Assembly (NCBI GenBank): GCA_964580725.1
Contig: CAZOLV010000005.1
Coordinates: 1 to 64,000, forward strand
From: Amarolinea sp964580725
Lineage (GTDB): Bacteria > Chloroflexota > Anaerolineae > SSC4 > Amarolineaceae
Length of the DNA: 64,000 bases
Direction of reading: 5' to 3'
The position numbers and the translations under genes are program-made. Under the pieces are notes generated by a model. The model saw only the letters and a program-made list of their open reading frames with translations. It was not told the DNA's origin and ran no database searches. Below, piece by piece: positions 16,752 through 24,772 of this stretch; position 1 is the stretch's first letter, and every line of letters begins with the position of its first letter.

Positions 16752-16780
16752 ATTTTAGGCCAAGAAGCCATTTCGCGCAA
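16752..16780 (-). promoter_or_regulatory. Candidate promoter for the nuclease-tudor gene
   Basis: On the minus strand TTGCGC (16775-16780), 17-bp spacer, TAAAAT (16752-16757), 36 bp before the ATG. Confidence 0.5.
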
Positions 16781-16849
16781 ACGCCGCCCGTCCGCGCACA
16801 AGTTGACTTCATCAGCACTTTTTCCGTCAAAAGCATAGTCGAAAGTCCT

Positions 16850-16878
16850 TTGACGAACCCCCAACGCTGAAGTACAAT
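16850..16878 (+). promoter_or_regulatory. Sigma70 promoter of the menaquinone operon
   Basis: TTGACG (16850-16855), 17-bp spacer, TACAAT (16873-16878). Transcription should start near 16885, just before a GC hairpin in the leader. Confidence 0.7.
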
Positions 16879-16887
16879 GTCTGTAGA

Positions 16888-16914
16888 CGCCGGGCGGGCG
16901 GCAAGCGCCCGGCG
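16888..16914 (+). promoter_or_regulatory. Leader hairpin before the UbiD-family gene
   Basis: A 9-bp stem, CGCCGGGCG (16888-16896) with CGCCCGGCG (16906-16914), and a 9-nt loop sits at the very 5' end of the predicted transcript. The same 8-bp core stem occurs at 13238-13259. There is no T-run, so it is not a typical terminator; it may stabilise the message. Confidence 0.4.
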
Positions 16915-16938
16915 CTGAAGTGAGGAATGAGGACGATT

Positions 16939-18516
16939 ATGGCGTGGCGAGATTTACGCGCGTGTATGCAAGAACTTGAAGCAATCGGCGAGCTGCAGCG
17001 CATCCAGGCGCCGGTCAGCGCCGAGCTGGAGATCACCGAGATCACAGATCGGGTGTGCAAAGGGCCGGCGGCCCAAAACAAGGCGCTCCTGTTCGAGCAG
17101 GTCAAGGGCTACGATGCGCCGGTGCTCATCAATCTCTTTGGCTCTGCGCGGCGCATGGCGCTGGCATTGGGGGTCGAACATCTCGACGCCCTGACGACCA
17201 ACCTGGGCGCGCTCATCAAACCGGAGCTGCCCAAGGGCCTGGGGCAGATGATGAATCGCGCCGGCGATTACTGCGAGGCGCTCAGGAGCATTGGCCTGGG
17301 GCCGGCGATCGTCAAGAAAGCGCCAGTGCAGGAAGTGGTGTTGTTGGGCAGCGACGCCAACCTCGACCGCCTGCCCATTTTGACCTGCTGGCCGCAGGAC
17401 GGCGGCCGCTACATCACGTTGACCACCGTCATCAGCCGCGATCCTGTCAAGGGGATTCGCAACGTTGGCATGTACCGCTGTCAGGTGCATGACAGCCATA
17501 CCCTGGGGATGCACTGGCAGATGCACAAGGGGGGCGCCGAGCATGAACGCAAGGCGCGGCAGGCCGGCATTGACCGCATCCCTGTGGCGGTGAGCCTGGG
17601 CGGCGATCCGGCGGTCATCTGGAGCGGCTCGGCGCCGCTGCCGCCCGACATTGACGAATTTCTACTGGCCGGGTGGCTGCGCGGCAAGCCGGTGGAACTG
17701 GTGCGCTGCGTCACGCAGCCGCTGGAGGTTCCCGCCGAAGCCGAGATCGTGATCGAGGGGTACGTTGACCCAAGCGAGAAACGGCCCGAAGGACCGTTCG
17801 GCGATCACACCGGCTACTACACCCCGGTGGACGACTACCCGGTGATGCACGTCACCGCCATCAGCAGGCGCCGCCAGCCGATCTACCCGACCACGATCGT
17901 CGGCCTGCCGCCCATGGAGGACTACTGGATGGGTAAGGCGACCGAGCGCCTCTTCCTGCCCCTCATGCGGCTCTTCCTCAGCGAAATTGTGGATGTCAAC
18001 ATGCCGGCGGCGGGCGTCTTTCACAACCTGATCGTGGTCAGCATTCGCAAGCGTTTTCCTGGCCATGCGCGCAAGGTCATCAACGGGCTATGGGGCCTGG
18101 GGCTGATGATGCTCACCAAGTGCATCATCGTCGTGGATGAAGAGGTCAACGTGCAGAATCTCGATCAGGCGATGTTTCACGCCCTGAACAACGTAGACTG
18201 GAGCCGCGACATCATCGTGCAGGACGGGCCGGTGGATGCGCTCGATCATGCCAGCTATCGCTTTGCCTTGGGGGGCAAGATCGGCATCGACGCCACGCGC
18301 AAATGGCCAGGCGAAGGCTACACGCGCGTGTGGCCCGAACTGATCGCAATGAGCGAACCGATCAAACAGCAGGTGACAGCCCGCTGGCTGGAGTACGGTT
18401 TCGACGCAGCGCAACCGGCGGCGACGCCGGCGGTCGCCGGGCGTCGTCCATTCGGCCCGCCCGCCGCATTGGCGCGGCGCTGGAGCCGTCGTCACAACAG
18501 GAATTTGGATCAATGA
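16939..18516 (+). CDS. UbiD-family decarboxylase, probable menaquinone (MqnL-type)
   Basis: 525 residues from the ATG at 16939, which has GAGGA 5 nt upstream and gives the usual family start MAWRDLRACM; an ATG at 16927 is possible. It has the prenyl-FMN site (GIRNVGMYR) and the catalytic Glu region (VIEGYV then PEGPFGDHTGYYT). UbiD enzymes use prenylated FMN to remove carboxyl groups from aromatic acids. As the first gene of a futalosine menaquinone cluster, it most likely decarboxylates the prenylated naphthoate after MqnP. The partner UbiX/MqnM is not in the window. Its stop overlaps the mqnC start (ATGA). Confidence 0.88.
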   Translation: MAWRDLRACMQELEAIGELQRIQAPVSAELEITEITDRVCKGPAAQNKALLFEQVKGYDAPVLINLFGSARRMALALGVEHLDALTTNLGALIKPELPKGLGQMMNRAGDYCEALRSIGLGPAIVKKAPVQEVVLLGSDANLDRLPILTCWPQDGGRYITLTTVISRDPVKGIRNVGMYRCQVHDSHTLGMHWQMHKGGAEHERKARQAGIDRIPVAVSLGGDPAVIWSGSAPLPPDIDEFLLAGWLRGKPVELVRCVTQPLEVPAEAEIVIEGYVDPSEKRPEGPFGDHTGYYTPVDDYPVMHVTAISRRRQPIYPTTIVGLPPMEDYWMGKATERLFLPLMRLFLSEIVDVNMPAAGVFHNLIVVSIRKRFPGHARKVINGLWGLGLMMLTKCIIVVDEEVNVQNLDQAMFHALNNVDWSRDIIVQDGPVDALDHASYRFALGGKIGIDATRKWPGEGYTRVWPELIAMSEPIKQQVTARWLEYGFDAAQPAATPAVAGRRPFGPPAALARRWSRRHNRNLDQ

Positions 18517-19709
18517 TGACTGTCGAAGATATTCTGCGCAAAGCCGCCGACGGCGAACGTTTGACGCCGGAGGAAGGGCTGATTTTGTACCAGGACGGCG
18601 ACCCCGATGCGACCCTGGCGACGGCGCATCGCCTGCGCCTGGCGCGCACGACGCCCGGCCTGGTGACCTACCTGGTGGATCGCAACATCAACTACACCAA
18701 CGCCTGCACCACCGACTGCCAGTTTTGCTCGTTCTACCGGGTGCCCGGACATCCCGAAGTCTACGTGCGCACCCAGGCCGAGATCGGGGCCAAAGTGGAA
18801 GAACTGATCGCCTGGGGCGGCACGCGCATCCTGATGCAGGGCGGCCACAACCCAGACCTGCGCATCGAGTGGTACGAGGAGATGCTGCGCTGGCTCAAGT
18901 CAACCTACCCCGAAATCGAGCTCGACTGCTTCAGCCCGTCGGAGATCGAAGCGATTGCCAAACTGGAAGGGCTGACGATGGAGGAGGTGTTGCGACGCCT
19001 GCAAGCGGCCGGGCTGGACGGTCTGCCAGGCGGCGGCGGCGAGATTTTGGACGATGAGGTGCGCCGGCGCATCACGCCGAAGAAGACCCGCACGGCGGCC
19101 TGGCTGGAGGCGATGCGGATTGCCCAACGCCTGGGCATGACCACCTCGGCCACGATGGTGATCGGTTTTGGCGAAACGCTGCAACAGCGCATCGTTTCGT
19201 TGACCAATCTGCGCAATCTGCAGGACGAGAGCCTGGCGGCGCATGGCAACGGTTTCACCGCTTTCATCATGTGGACGGCGCAGTTGAGCGAGACCAACAG
19301 CATGGGGCGCAGCCGTCATCGCCCGAAGTACGGTGCGAACTATGACGAATACCTGCACACCAACGCCCTGGCGCGCATCTATCTCGACAATTTTCAGAAC
19401 CTGCAGGCCAGTTGGCCAACTCAGGGGCTGGAGACGGCGCGCCGCGCGCTCTTTGCGGGCGCCAACGACTTCGGCAGCACGATGCTGGAGGAAAACGTCG
19501 TCAGCGCGGCCAACGCCTACACCGAACAAAACCCACGCATGACGGTCTACGACCTGCACAGGCAGATTCGACAGGCCGGGTTCGTACCGGCGCAGCGCGA
19601 CAGCCGTTATCGCCTGGTGCGCACGTTCGAGCGCGCCTACAGTGAGGCCGAGCTGGCGCCCAAACCACGCGTGACGCGATTTCCGCAAGCCGTTCGGATC
19701 GCAGCGTAG
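18513..19709 (+). CDS. mqnC: Cyclic dehypoxanthine futalosine synthase
   Basis: 398 residues; the start at 18513 overlaps the upstream stop. It is a radical SAM enzyme with Cys65-x3-Cys69-x2-Cys72 (NACTTDCQFCSFYR) after the MqnC signature VDRNINYTNAC, and with MQGGHNPDLRIEWYE and LPGGGGEI typical of this enzyme. It closes the ring of dehypoxanthine futalosine using an adenosyl radical, releasing 5'-deoxyadenosine. It is told from MqnE by the VDRNINYTN start and the ETNSMGR segment. The cluster also has mqnE, mqnA and mqnP. Confidence 0.93.
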   Translation: MMTVEDILRKAADGERLTPEEGLILYQDGDPDATLATAHRLRLARTTPGLVTYLVDRNINYTNACTTDCQFCSFYRVPGHPEVYVRTQAEIGAKVEELIAWGGTRILMQGGHNPDLRIEWYEEMLRWLKSTYPEIELDCFSPSEIEAIAKLEGLTMEEVLRRLQAAGLDGLPGGGGEILDDEVRRRITPKKTRTAAWLEAMRIAQRLGMTTSATMVIGFGETLQQRIVSLTNLRNLQDESLAAHGNGFTAFIMWTAQLSETNSMGRSRHRPKYGANYDEYLHTNALARIYLDNFQNLQASWPTQGLETARRALFAGANDFGSTMLEENVVSAANAYTEQNPRMTVYDLHRQIRQAGFVPAQRDSRYRLVRTFERAYSEAELAPKPRVTRFPQAVRIAA

Positions 19710-19726
19710 CTGCAAAAGGAACTTCT

Positions 19727-19891
19727 GTGATACCACAAGTAGCTGTATCTCAGATTCTTGATCCTCGTCCATTTCCCTCGGATATTCTGGTGCGTACAGC
19801 GCAGGAAATGGATGGTGCACCGGCTCGCGGCGATCGTTTCATGCAAGAGATATCAACGCGCGGAAAGGTGTTGTATGAGCGACGAACATGA
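19727..19891 (+). pseudogene. Fossil C-terminus of an MNT-type nucleotidyltransferase
   Basis: A frame opening at a GTG (19727) encodes 54 residues. They include DPRPFPSDILVRTAQEM, then GDRFMQEISTRGKVLYE, the recognisable C-terminal third of small MNT-domain nucleotidyltransferases of MNT-HEPN modules. The catalytic N-terminal part (GSFARG and the Asp pair) is gone. It is followed at once by a HEPN remnant, the normal gene order of the pair. Recognised by pattern, not by alignment. Confidence 0.6.
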
Positions 19892-19946
19892 AATGATTGC
19901 ATGGGTTGCAAAAGCTGAGGTCGTGATGATTGAGGAACCCACATGA
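19875..19946 (+). pseudogene. Fossil N-terminus of a HEPN-domain protein
   Basis: Only 23 codons. The product begins MSDEHEMIAWVAKAE, the usual first helix of HEPN proteins paired with MNT nucleotidyltransferases, then runs off into unrelated residues. It overlaps the MNT fossil in another frame and its stop overlaps the mqnP start (ATGA, 19943-19946). It may now only serve to deliver ribosomes to mqnP. Confidence 0.5.
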
Positions 19947-20797
19947 AACGAGTGCGCACCTTCCTGGAGATGATCAAGTTCGAGCATACCATCTTTGCGC
20001 TGCCCTTTGCCTATCTCGGCATGGTGTTGGCGGCGGACGGGTGGCCCACATGGCGGCAGTTCATCTGGATCACGGTGGCGATGGCGGCGGCGCGCACACT
20101 GGCCATGGCGGTCAATCGCGCCGTGGACGCCGCATTCGACGCCCGCAATCCGCGCACAGCCGGCCGGCCCATCCCCCGCGGCGAATTCTCGCTGCAGCAG
20201 ACGTGGCTTTTCGCCGGTCTTTCGCTGGCCGTTCTGACACTGGCCGCCTGGATGCTCAATGCGTTCGTGGTGCGCCTGCTGCCCCTGGCGGTGGCGGCGC
20301 TGGTCGGCTACAGCTTCACCAAGCGGTTTACCTGGCTCAGTCACTACGTGTTGGGTATCACCGACGGCGCGGCGGCGGCCGGCGCCTGGGCCGCCGTGAC
20401 CGGCGACCTGGCCGGCCCCATCCCCTGGCTGCTCTGGTTTGCCGTCGCCGTCTGGATCGGCGGCTTCGATCTGATCTACGCCTGCCAGGATGTCGAGTTT
20501 GACCGGCGCGAGGGGCTTTATTCGATCCCGGCCATCTTTGGCGTGGCGCTGGCGCTGCGCCTGGCGCAGTTGAGCCACCTGTTCACCGTCCTGGCGCTGC
20601 TCCTGCTCGGTCTGATGGCGTCGCTCGGCTGGCCCTACTGGCTTGGACTGGCGTTGGTCTGTGTGCTGCTGGCCTACGAGCACAGCCTGGTCAAGCCGGA
20701 CGACTTGAGCAAGGTCAATCTGGCGTTCTTTACCGTCAACGGCTATATCAGCATCATCGTCTTCGTCGCCACCCTTGCGGCCCTGTTGTTGCGCTGA
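19943..20797 (+). CDS. mqnP: UbiA-family prenyltransferase of the futalosine pathway
   Basis: 284 residues with about eight or nine membrane helices. The two Asp-rich motifs are present: Asn58-Arg-x2-Asp62-x3-Asp66 (NRAVDAAFDARNPRT) and Asp176, Asp183, Asp187 (DLIYACQDVEFDR). They bind the magnesium-diphosphate of the prenyl donor. The MqnP/UbiA-like sequence after the first motif, TAGRPIPRG, is intact. It should attach the polyprenyl tail to the naphthoate made from the MqnC product. It lies between mqnC and mqnE and is separated from mqnC only by the MNT-HEPN fossils. Confidence 0.92.
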   Translation: MKRVRTFLEMIKFEHTIFALPFAYLGMVLAADGWPTWRQFIWITVAMAAARTLAMAVNRAVDAAFDARNPRTAGRPIPRGEFSLQQTWLFAGLSLAVLTLAAWMLNAFVVRLLPLAVAALVGYSFTKRFTWLSHYVLGITDGAAAAGAWAAVTGDLAGPIPWLLWFAVAVWIGGFDLIYACQDVEFDRREGLYSIPAIFGVALALRLAQLSHLFTVLALLLLGLMASLGWPYWLGLALVCVLLAYEHSLVKPDDLSKVNLAFFTVNGYISIIVFVATLAALLLR

Positions 20798-20844
20798 CAA
20801 GGCCGCGTGCGCAGCGATTGCCAGAGGATTTTGGGAGGGAACTC

Positions 20845-21375
20845 ATGAGTGAGCTGACGCGCAATGAGTTCTACAAATTGAGCCATGCCTGCCGCGCCTA
20901 TGCGCAGCGGCTGGCGCTGCACGATCAGCAGAAGGTGGATCGGCAGTTGTGCCTGGAGTGGAACGAGTTCCAGGCGCACGTACAGCAGTTCGATTTGCTG
21001 CGCGGCGCGCTGGCGTCTTTGCGCCCGGCGCGGCCGCTGACGCGCCGGATGGTGATGGGCGCCTTCCTGCTGCTCAGCCTGCTGTCGAGCCTGCTGCTGG
21101 CGCCCTTGCTCAGCCGTAGCGCCACGATCGCTTACGCCGTCATCTGGCCGCTGGCGGCCTTGGGCCTTTGGCTGATTCCGCCCGCCCGCTACGGCGCCAG
21201 CGTCGAACAGATCGAAGGCAAACTGCTGCAAGTCGTCGGCGCCTTGCAGACGATCCTGGAGACCAACCAGCTCGACCTGAGCGAGGCGGTCTTCTTTCAG
21301 GTGAAAGAGGTGCTGGCCGAGGCGCAGAGCGAACTACGCCAGCAGGTGACGCTGGCGCACCCAGGCGGCATCTGA
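20845..21375 (+). CDS. Unknown protein with a membrane hairpin, within the menaquinone operon
   Basis: 176 residues; the ATG at 20845 has GGGAGGGA upstream. A soluble N-terminal helical part (1-65, rich in His, Gln and Arg) is followed by two membrane helices (about 70-115) and a helical C-terminal part (about 120-170) with heptad-like hydrophobics. I do not recognise a family. Its place between mqnP and mqnE, with the same orientation and short gaps, suggests a link with membrane menaquinone synthesis, but nothing in the sequence tells the role. Confidence 0.7.
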   Translation: MSELTRNEFYKLSHACRAYAQRLALHDQQKVDRQLCLEWNEFQAHVQQFDLLRGALASLRPARPLTRRMVMGAFLLLSLLSSLLLAPLLSRSATIAYAVIWPLAALGLWLIPPARYGASVEQIEGKLLQVVGALQTILETNQLDLSEAVFFQVKEVLAEAQSELRQQVTLAHPGGI

Positions 21376-21438
21376 ACGTCCAGCCGCTCCAACAAAATCA
21401 ACGCAATCAATCAATCAACATAAACACGGAGTCAACAC

Positions 21439-22671
21439 ATGCTTGTGATCGAAAAGAACGCCGGGTTAGCCGACCTGGTGCAAAAAGTGCAGGCGGGAGA
21501 GCGCCTGAGTTTCGAGGATGGCGTGCGCCTGTTCGAATCGCACGATCTGCTGACCATCGGGCAGATGGCCGATCTGGTCAATACGCGCATGAACGGCGGG
21601 CGCTATGTCTTCTTCAATCAGAATCGTCACATCAACCCAACCAACATCTGTGCGTTTCACTGCAATTTCTGTTCCTTCCGGCGCGATGAAGGCGAAGCGG
21701 GCGCTTACACCTGGCACGCCGCTGAGATCGTCGAACGGGTACGGGACGATGCGCAGCCCAACGTCAGCGAGTTTCACATCGTCGGCGGTTTGCACACCAG
21801 CGAGCCGTTCGAATACTACGAGGACTTTCTGCGGGCGCTCAAGCAGGCCTATCCCTGGATTCATCTGAAGGCCTTCACAGCCGTCGAGATTGACTTCTTT
21901 GCGCAAATGACCGGCATGAGTCATGAGCAGGTGTTGCGCCGGTTGATCGCCGCCGGCCTCGATTCGATGCCTGGCGGCGGCGCTGAGATCTTCCATCCAG
22001 AGATTCGGCGCAAAATCTGCCCGGAAAAGGCCGACGGCGACGTCTGGCTGGCCATTCATCGCACCGCGCATCGCCTGGGGCTGCGCACCAACGCCACCAT
22101 GCTCTACGGTCACATCGAGCAGGCCGAGCATCGGGTGGATCATCTGCTGCGGCTGCGGGCGCTGCAAGATGAAACGGGCGGTTTCCAAACCTTCATCCCG
22201 CTGCGCTTTCACGCCGACAACAACGCTCTGGGGCAGCGCGCCAACTGGACCACCGCCCATGACACCCTGAAAACGCTGGCCGTCAGCCGGCTGCTGTTGG
22301 ACAACTTCCCGCACATCAAGGCCTACTGGGTCATGCTGACGCCGCCGATTGCGCAGTTGGCGCTGCACTTTGGCGCCGACGACATTGACGGCACGGTGGT
22401 CGAGGAGAAGATCTATCACGAGGCGGGCGCGACGACCGATGAACAACTCGACAAGCTGGAGTTGATTCGCCTGATCACGGCCGCGGGTCGCGTGCCGGCG
22501 GAGCGCGACACCCTCTACAATGTGCTCAAGGTGTACGATCAGCCGCTGGCGCAGCTCGAAGCCGAACTTGTCGCCCGGCGCAAGCAGGCGCGCCTGGCCG
22601 CCAAGCAGGCGCGGCGCACCAATGGCGCACAGGCGCAGCCGGCCGCCTCGCTTGCGCTGAGCGAGCAATAA
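21439..22671 (+). CDS. mqnE: Aminofutalosine synthase
   Basis: 410 residues. The radical SAM cysteines are Cys71-x3-Cys75-x2-Cys78 in the MqnE signature HINPTNICAFHCNFCSF. VGGLHTSEPFEYYED and SMPGGGAEIF agree with this family. MqnE joins the adenosyl radical of SAM to the enolpyruvyl product of MqnA to give 6-amino-6-deoxyfutalosine. This means the next step must remove adenine, for which no MqnB/MTAN-type hydrolase gene is seen here. RBS region ACGGAGT before the ATG. Confidence 0.94.
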   Translation: MLVIEKNAGLADLVQKVQAGERLSFEDGVRLFESHDLLTIGQMADLVNTRMNGGRYVFFNQNRHINPTNICAFHCNFCSFRRDEGEAGAYTWHAAEIVERVRDDAQPNVSEFHIVGGLHTSEPFEYYEDFLRALKQAYPWIHLKAFTAVEIDFFAQMTGMSHEQVLRRLIAAGLDSMPGGGAEIFHPEIRRKICPEKADGDVWLAIHRTAHRLGLRTNATMLYGHIEQAEHRVDHLLRLRALQDETGGFQTFIPLRFHADNNALGQRANWTTAHDTLKTLAVSRLLLDNFPHIKAYWVMLTPPIAQLALHFGADDIDGTVVEEKIYHEAGATTDEQLDKLELIRLITAAGRVPAERDTLYNVLKVYDQPLAQLEAELVARRKQARLAAKQARRTNGAQAQPAASLALSEQ

Positions 22672-22790
22672 GGCCGGTCGCCCGAACGACAGCGGGCAAC
22701 AGCCACGTGCAAACGCAAACCGCAAATTACAGATCACAAATCACATATCACATATCGCAAATCACACAATGCAATGCGAAGAGGACAACG

Positions 22791-23675
22791 ATGACTTTGA
22801 CCATTGGCGTCATTGACTATTTGAACGTGCAGCCGGTCTACTATCGTCTGCAGGAGCGGTTGGCGGGACGCCCGGTTCGCTTCGTCTATGGCGTGCCGAC
22901 GACGCTCAACCGTATGTTGATCGAAGGTGAAATTGACCTGGCGCCCATTTCGGCCATCGAAACGGCGCGCCATGCCGATCAACTGGCGGTGATTCCCGGT
23001 TTGGGCATCGCCACGCTTGGGGCCGTCAAGACGGTGCTGCTCTTCAGTTGGATGCCCGATCCAGCCGAGCTGGATGGCTGCACGATTGCACTGACCGATC
23101 ACTCCGCCACCAGCGTCGAACTGCTCAAGGCGCTCTGCCGCCAGCGTTATGACATCGCGCCGCGCTGGCGGGTCACGCCACAGAATCTGGAAGAGATGCT
23201 CAGCCGGGCCTCTGGCGCGTTGCTCATCGGCGACGAGGCGTTGATCGAAGGCTCGCTGCACCGTTCGGTGGCGCGCCGCGGCGTGCCGCACGTCTTCGAT
23301 CTGGGCGACGAATGGCTCAAATGGACGGGCCAGCCCTTCGTCTTTGCCCTGTGGTCGGTGCGGCGTGATCGCCTGCAAGAACTGGCGGCCAGCGGCGTCG
23401 CCACGGCGCTGTTGGAGGCCAAGACGGATGGCCTGCGGCACCTGGACGTGATCGCCCAGGCCTATGCGCCTCGCCTCGACTTGCCGGTGGGCGTCCTCAC
23501 CAAGTATCTGCGTGACCTGCGCTACGACCTGAACGGGTGGGACCTGGCGGGCCTGGATCGTTTCCTGCGCCTGGTCTTGCCGGACCAGGCGCCCGATGCG
23601 CTGCTGGCCTGGCAGGACGATGCCGGCATGCTGGCTCCCCTGTTCGACGCCGCACGGACGCCGGCGCTGGCCTGA
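22791..23675 (+). CDS. mqnA: Chorismate dehydratase
   Basis: 294 residues from the ATG at 22791 (GAGGA upstream). A periplasmic-binding-protein fold with the family start IGVIDYLNVQPVYY and the segment GEIDLAPISAIE. MqnA turns chorismate into 3-enolpyruvylbenzoate, the first step of the futalosine route. It is followed by mtnA- and mtnP-like genes on the same strand. Confidence 0.93.
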   Translation: MTLTIGVIDYLNVQPVYYRLQERLAGRPVRFVYGVPTTLNRMLIEGEIDLAPISAIETARHADQLAVIPGLGIATLGAVKTVLLFSWMPDPAELDGCTIALTDHSATSVELLKALCRQRYDIAPRWRVTPQNLEEMLSRASGALLIGDEALIEGSLHRSVARRGVPHVFDLGDEWLKWTGQPFVFALWSVRRDRLQELAASGVATALLEAKTDGLRHLDVIAQAYAPRLDLPVGVLTKYLRDLRYDLNGWDLAGLDRFLRLVLPDQAPDALLAWQDDAGMLAPLFDAARTPALA

Positions 23676-23710
23676 CGCGGGCCGGCGCCCCCAACGTTGA
23701 GAGAATCAAA

Positions 23711-24757
23711 ATGAACCGTTTGCCTGATCTGAGCGCGCTGCCCCCCTGTCCGGCCGTGCTGGCCGATCGCTTCAACACCCTGCGTTTCGACGCCGAACAG
23801 CAGGCGGTGATTCTTCTGGATCGGCGCGTCTACCCCTTTCGCACGGAGTACGTCGTCTGCCGCAGCGTCGAGGAGACGGCGCACGCCATCGAGCAGATGG
23901 TGGTGCAGGGCGGGCCGCCGCTGGCCTATGCGGCCGGGCTTGGGCTGGCGTTGTCCAGGCCAGACCTGGCCGATCTGCGCCGGTCAGCCCAACGCCTGCT
24001 GGCGACCCGGCCGACGGCCGACGACCTGCACGCCCTGGCGCCGCAGGCGCTACAGCGGGCCGAAGCGGCGCTGCTGGCCGGACACGATGTGCGCAGCGCC
24101 ATCCTGGACTACGTGAACGGTGAAATCTTGCGCGGCAACCGCGTCAGCCAGTTGTGCGGCGCCCATGCCGCCGGTCTTCTGAGCGACGGCGACCGCATTT
24201 TGACCCACTGCCTGGCCGGCGCGGCGCTCTGCTGGATGCTCTGGATTGCCAAACAGCAGCGCAAACAGATCACCCTGATCCCCACCGAAACGCGCCCCTA
24301 TCTGCAAGGCGCCCGTTTGACCGCCCAGTGCGCCGTCGAGATGGGCATCCCTGTCCGGTTGATTACCGACGGAATGCCCGCCCATCTGATGAGTCAGGGT
24401 CAGATTGACAAGTTCATCTGCGCCGCCGACCGCATCACCCTGGACGGGCACATCACCAACAAGGTGGGCACGCTGCACAACGCCATCGCCGCCCACTACT
24501 ACGGCATTCCCTTCTACGTTTTGGGCTACGATGGGCCTGACCCGCAAGCGCCTGGCGCCGGCGCCATCGTCATCGAGCAGCGCGACCCGCGCGAGGTGTT
24601 CTATGCGCGCGGGCGCGAGGGTAGCGTGCGCACGGCGGTCGAAGGCATCGGCGGCGACTACCCCGCCTTCGACATCACCCCGCCGCACCTGATCGCCGCC
24701 ATCGTGACCGACCGCGGCATCTTCCCGCCGGCGCTGGTTGGTCGCTATTGGGAGTAG
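23711..24757 (+). CDS. mtnA: S-methyl-5-thioribose-1-phosphate isomerase family protein
   Basis: 348 residues of the eIF2B/MtnA fold. Catalytic residues are present: Cys167 in LTHCLAG (usually LTHCNAG) and Asp240 in AADRITLDG, followed by TNKVGT. MtnA isomerises methylthioribose-1-phosphate and, in many bacteria, 5-deoxyribose-1-phosphate. The Asn-to-Leu change next to the catalytic cysteine is unusual. With the phosphorylase gene 15 bp downstream it would salvage MTA or the 5'-deoxyadenosine released by MqnC. Confidence 0.88.
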   Translation: MNRLPDLSALPPCPAVLADRFNTLRFDAEQQAVILLDRRVYPFRTEYVVCRSVEETAHAIEQMVVQGGPPLAYAAGLGLALSRPDLADLRRSAQRLLATRPTADDLHALAPQALQRAEAALLAGHDVRSAILDYVNGEILRGNRVSQLCGAHAAGLLSDGDRILTHCLAGAALCWMLWIAKQQRKQITLIPTETRPYLQGARLTAQCAVEMGIPVRLITDGMPAHLMSQGQIDKFICAADRITLDGHITNKVGTLHNAIAAHYYGIPFYVLGYDGPDPQAPGAGAIVIEQRDPREVFYARGREGSVRTAVEGIGGDYPAFDITPPHLIAAIVTDRGIFPPALVGRYWE

Positions 24758-24772
24758 TGACGGCAAATCAAC

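Noticed and set aside
16889..16913. Riboswitch in the menaquinone leader
   Set aside because: Only one stem-loop and about 50 nt of leader; no conserved aptamer pattern is visible.
23711..24757. Translation initiation factor eIF2B subunit
   Set aside because: The catalytic Cys and Asp of the MtnA isomerase are present, and it is followed by a nucleoside phosphorylase gene.
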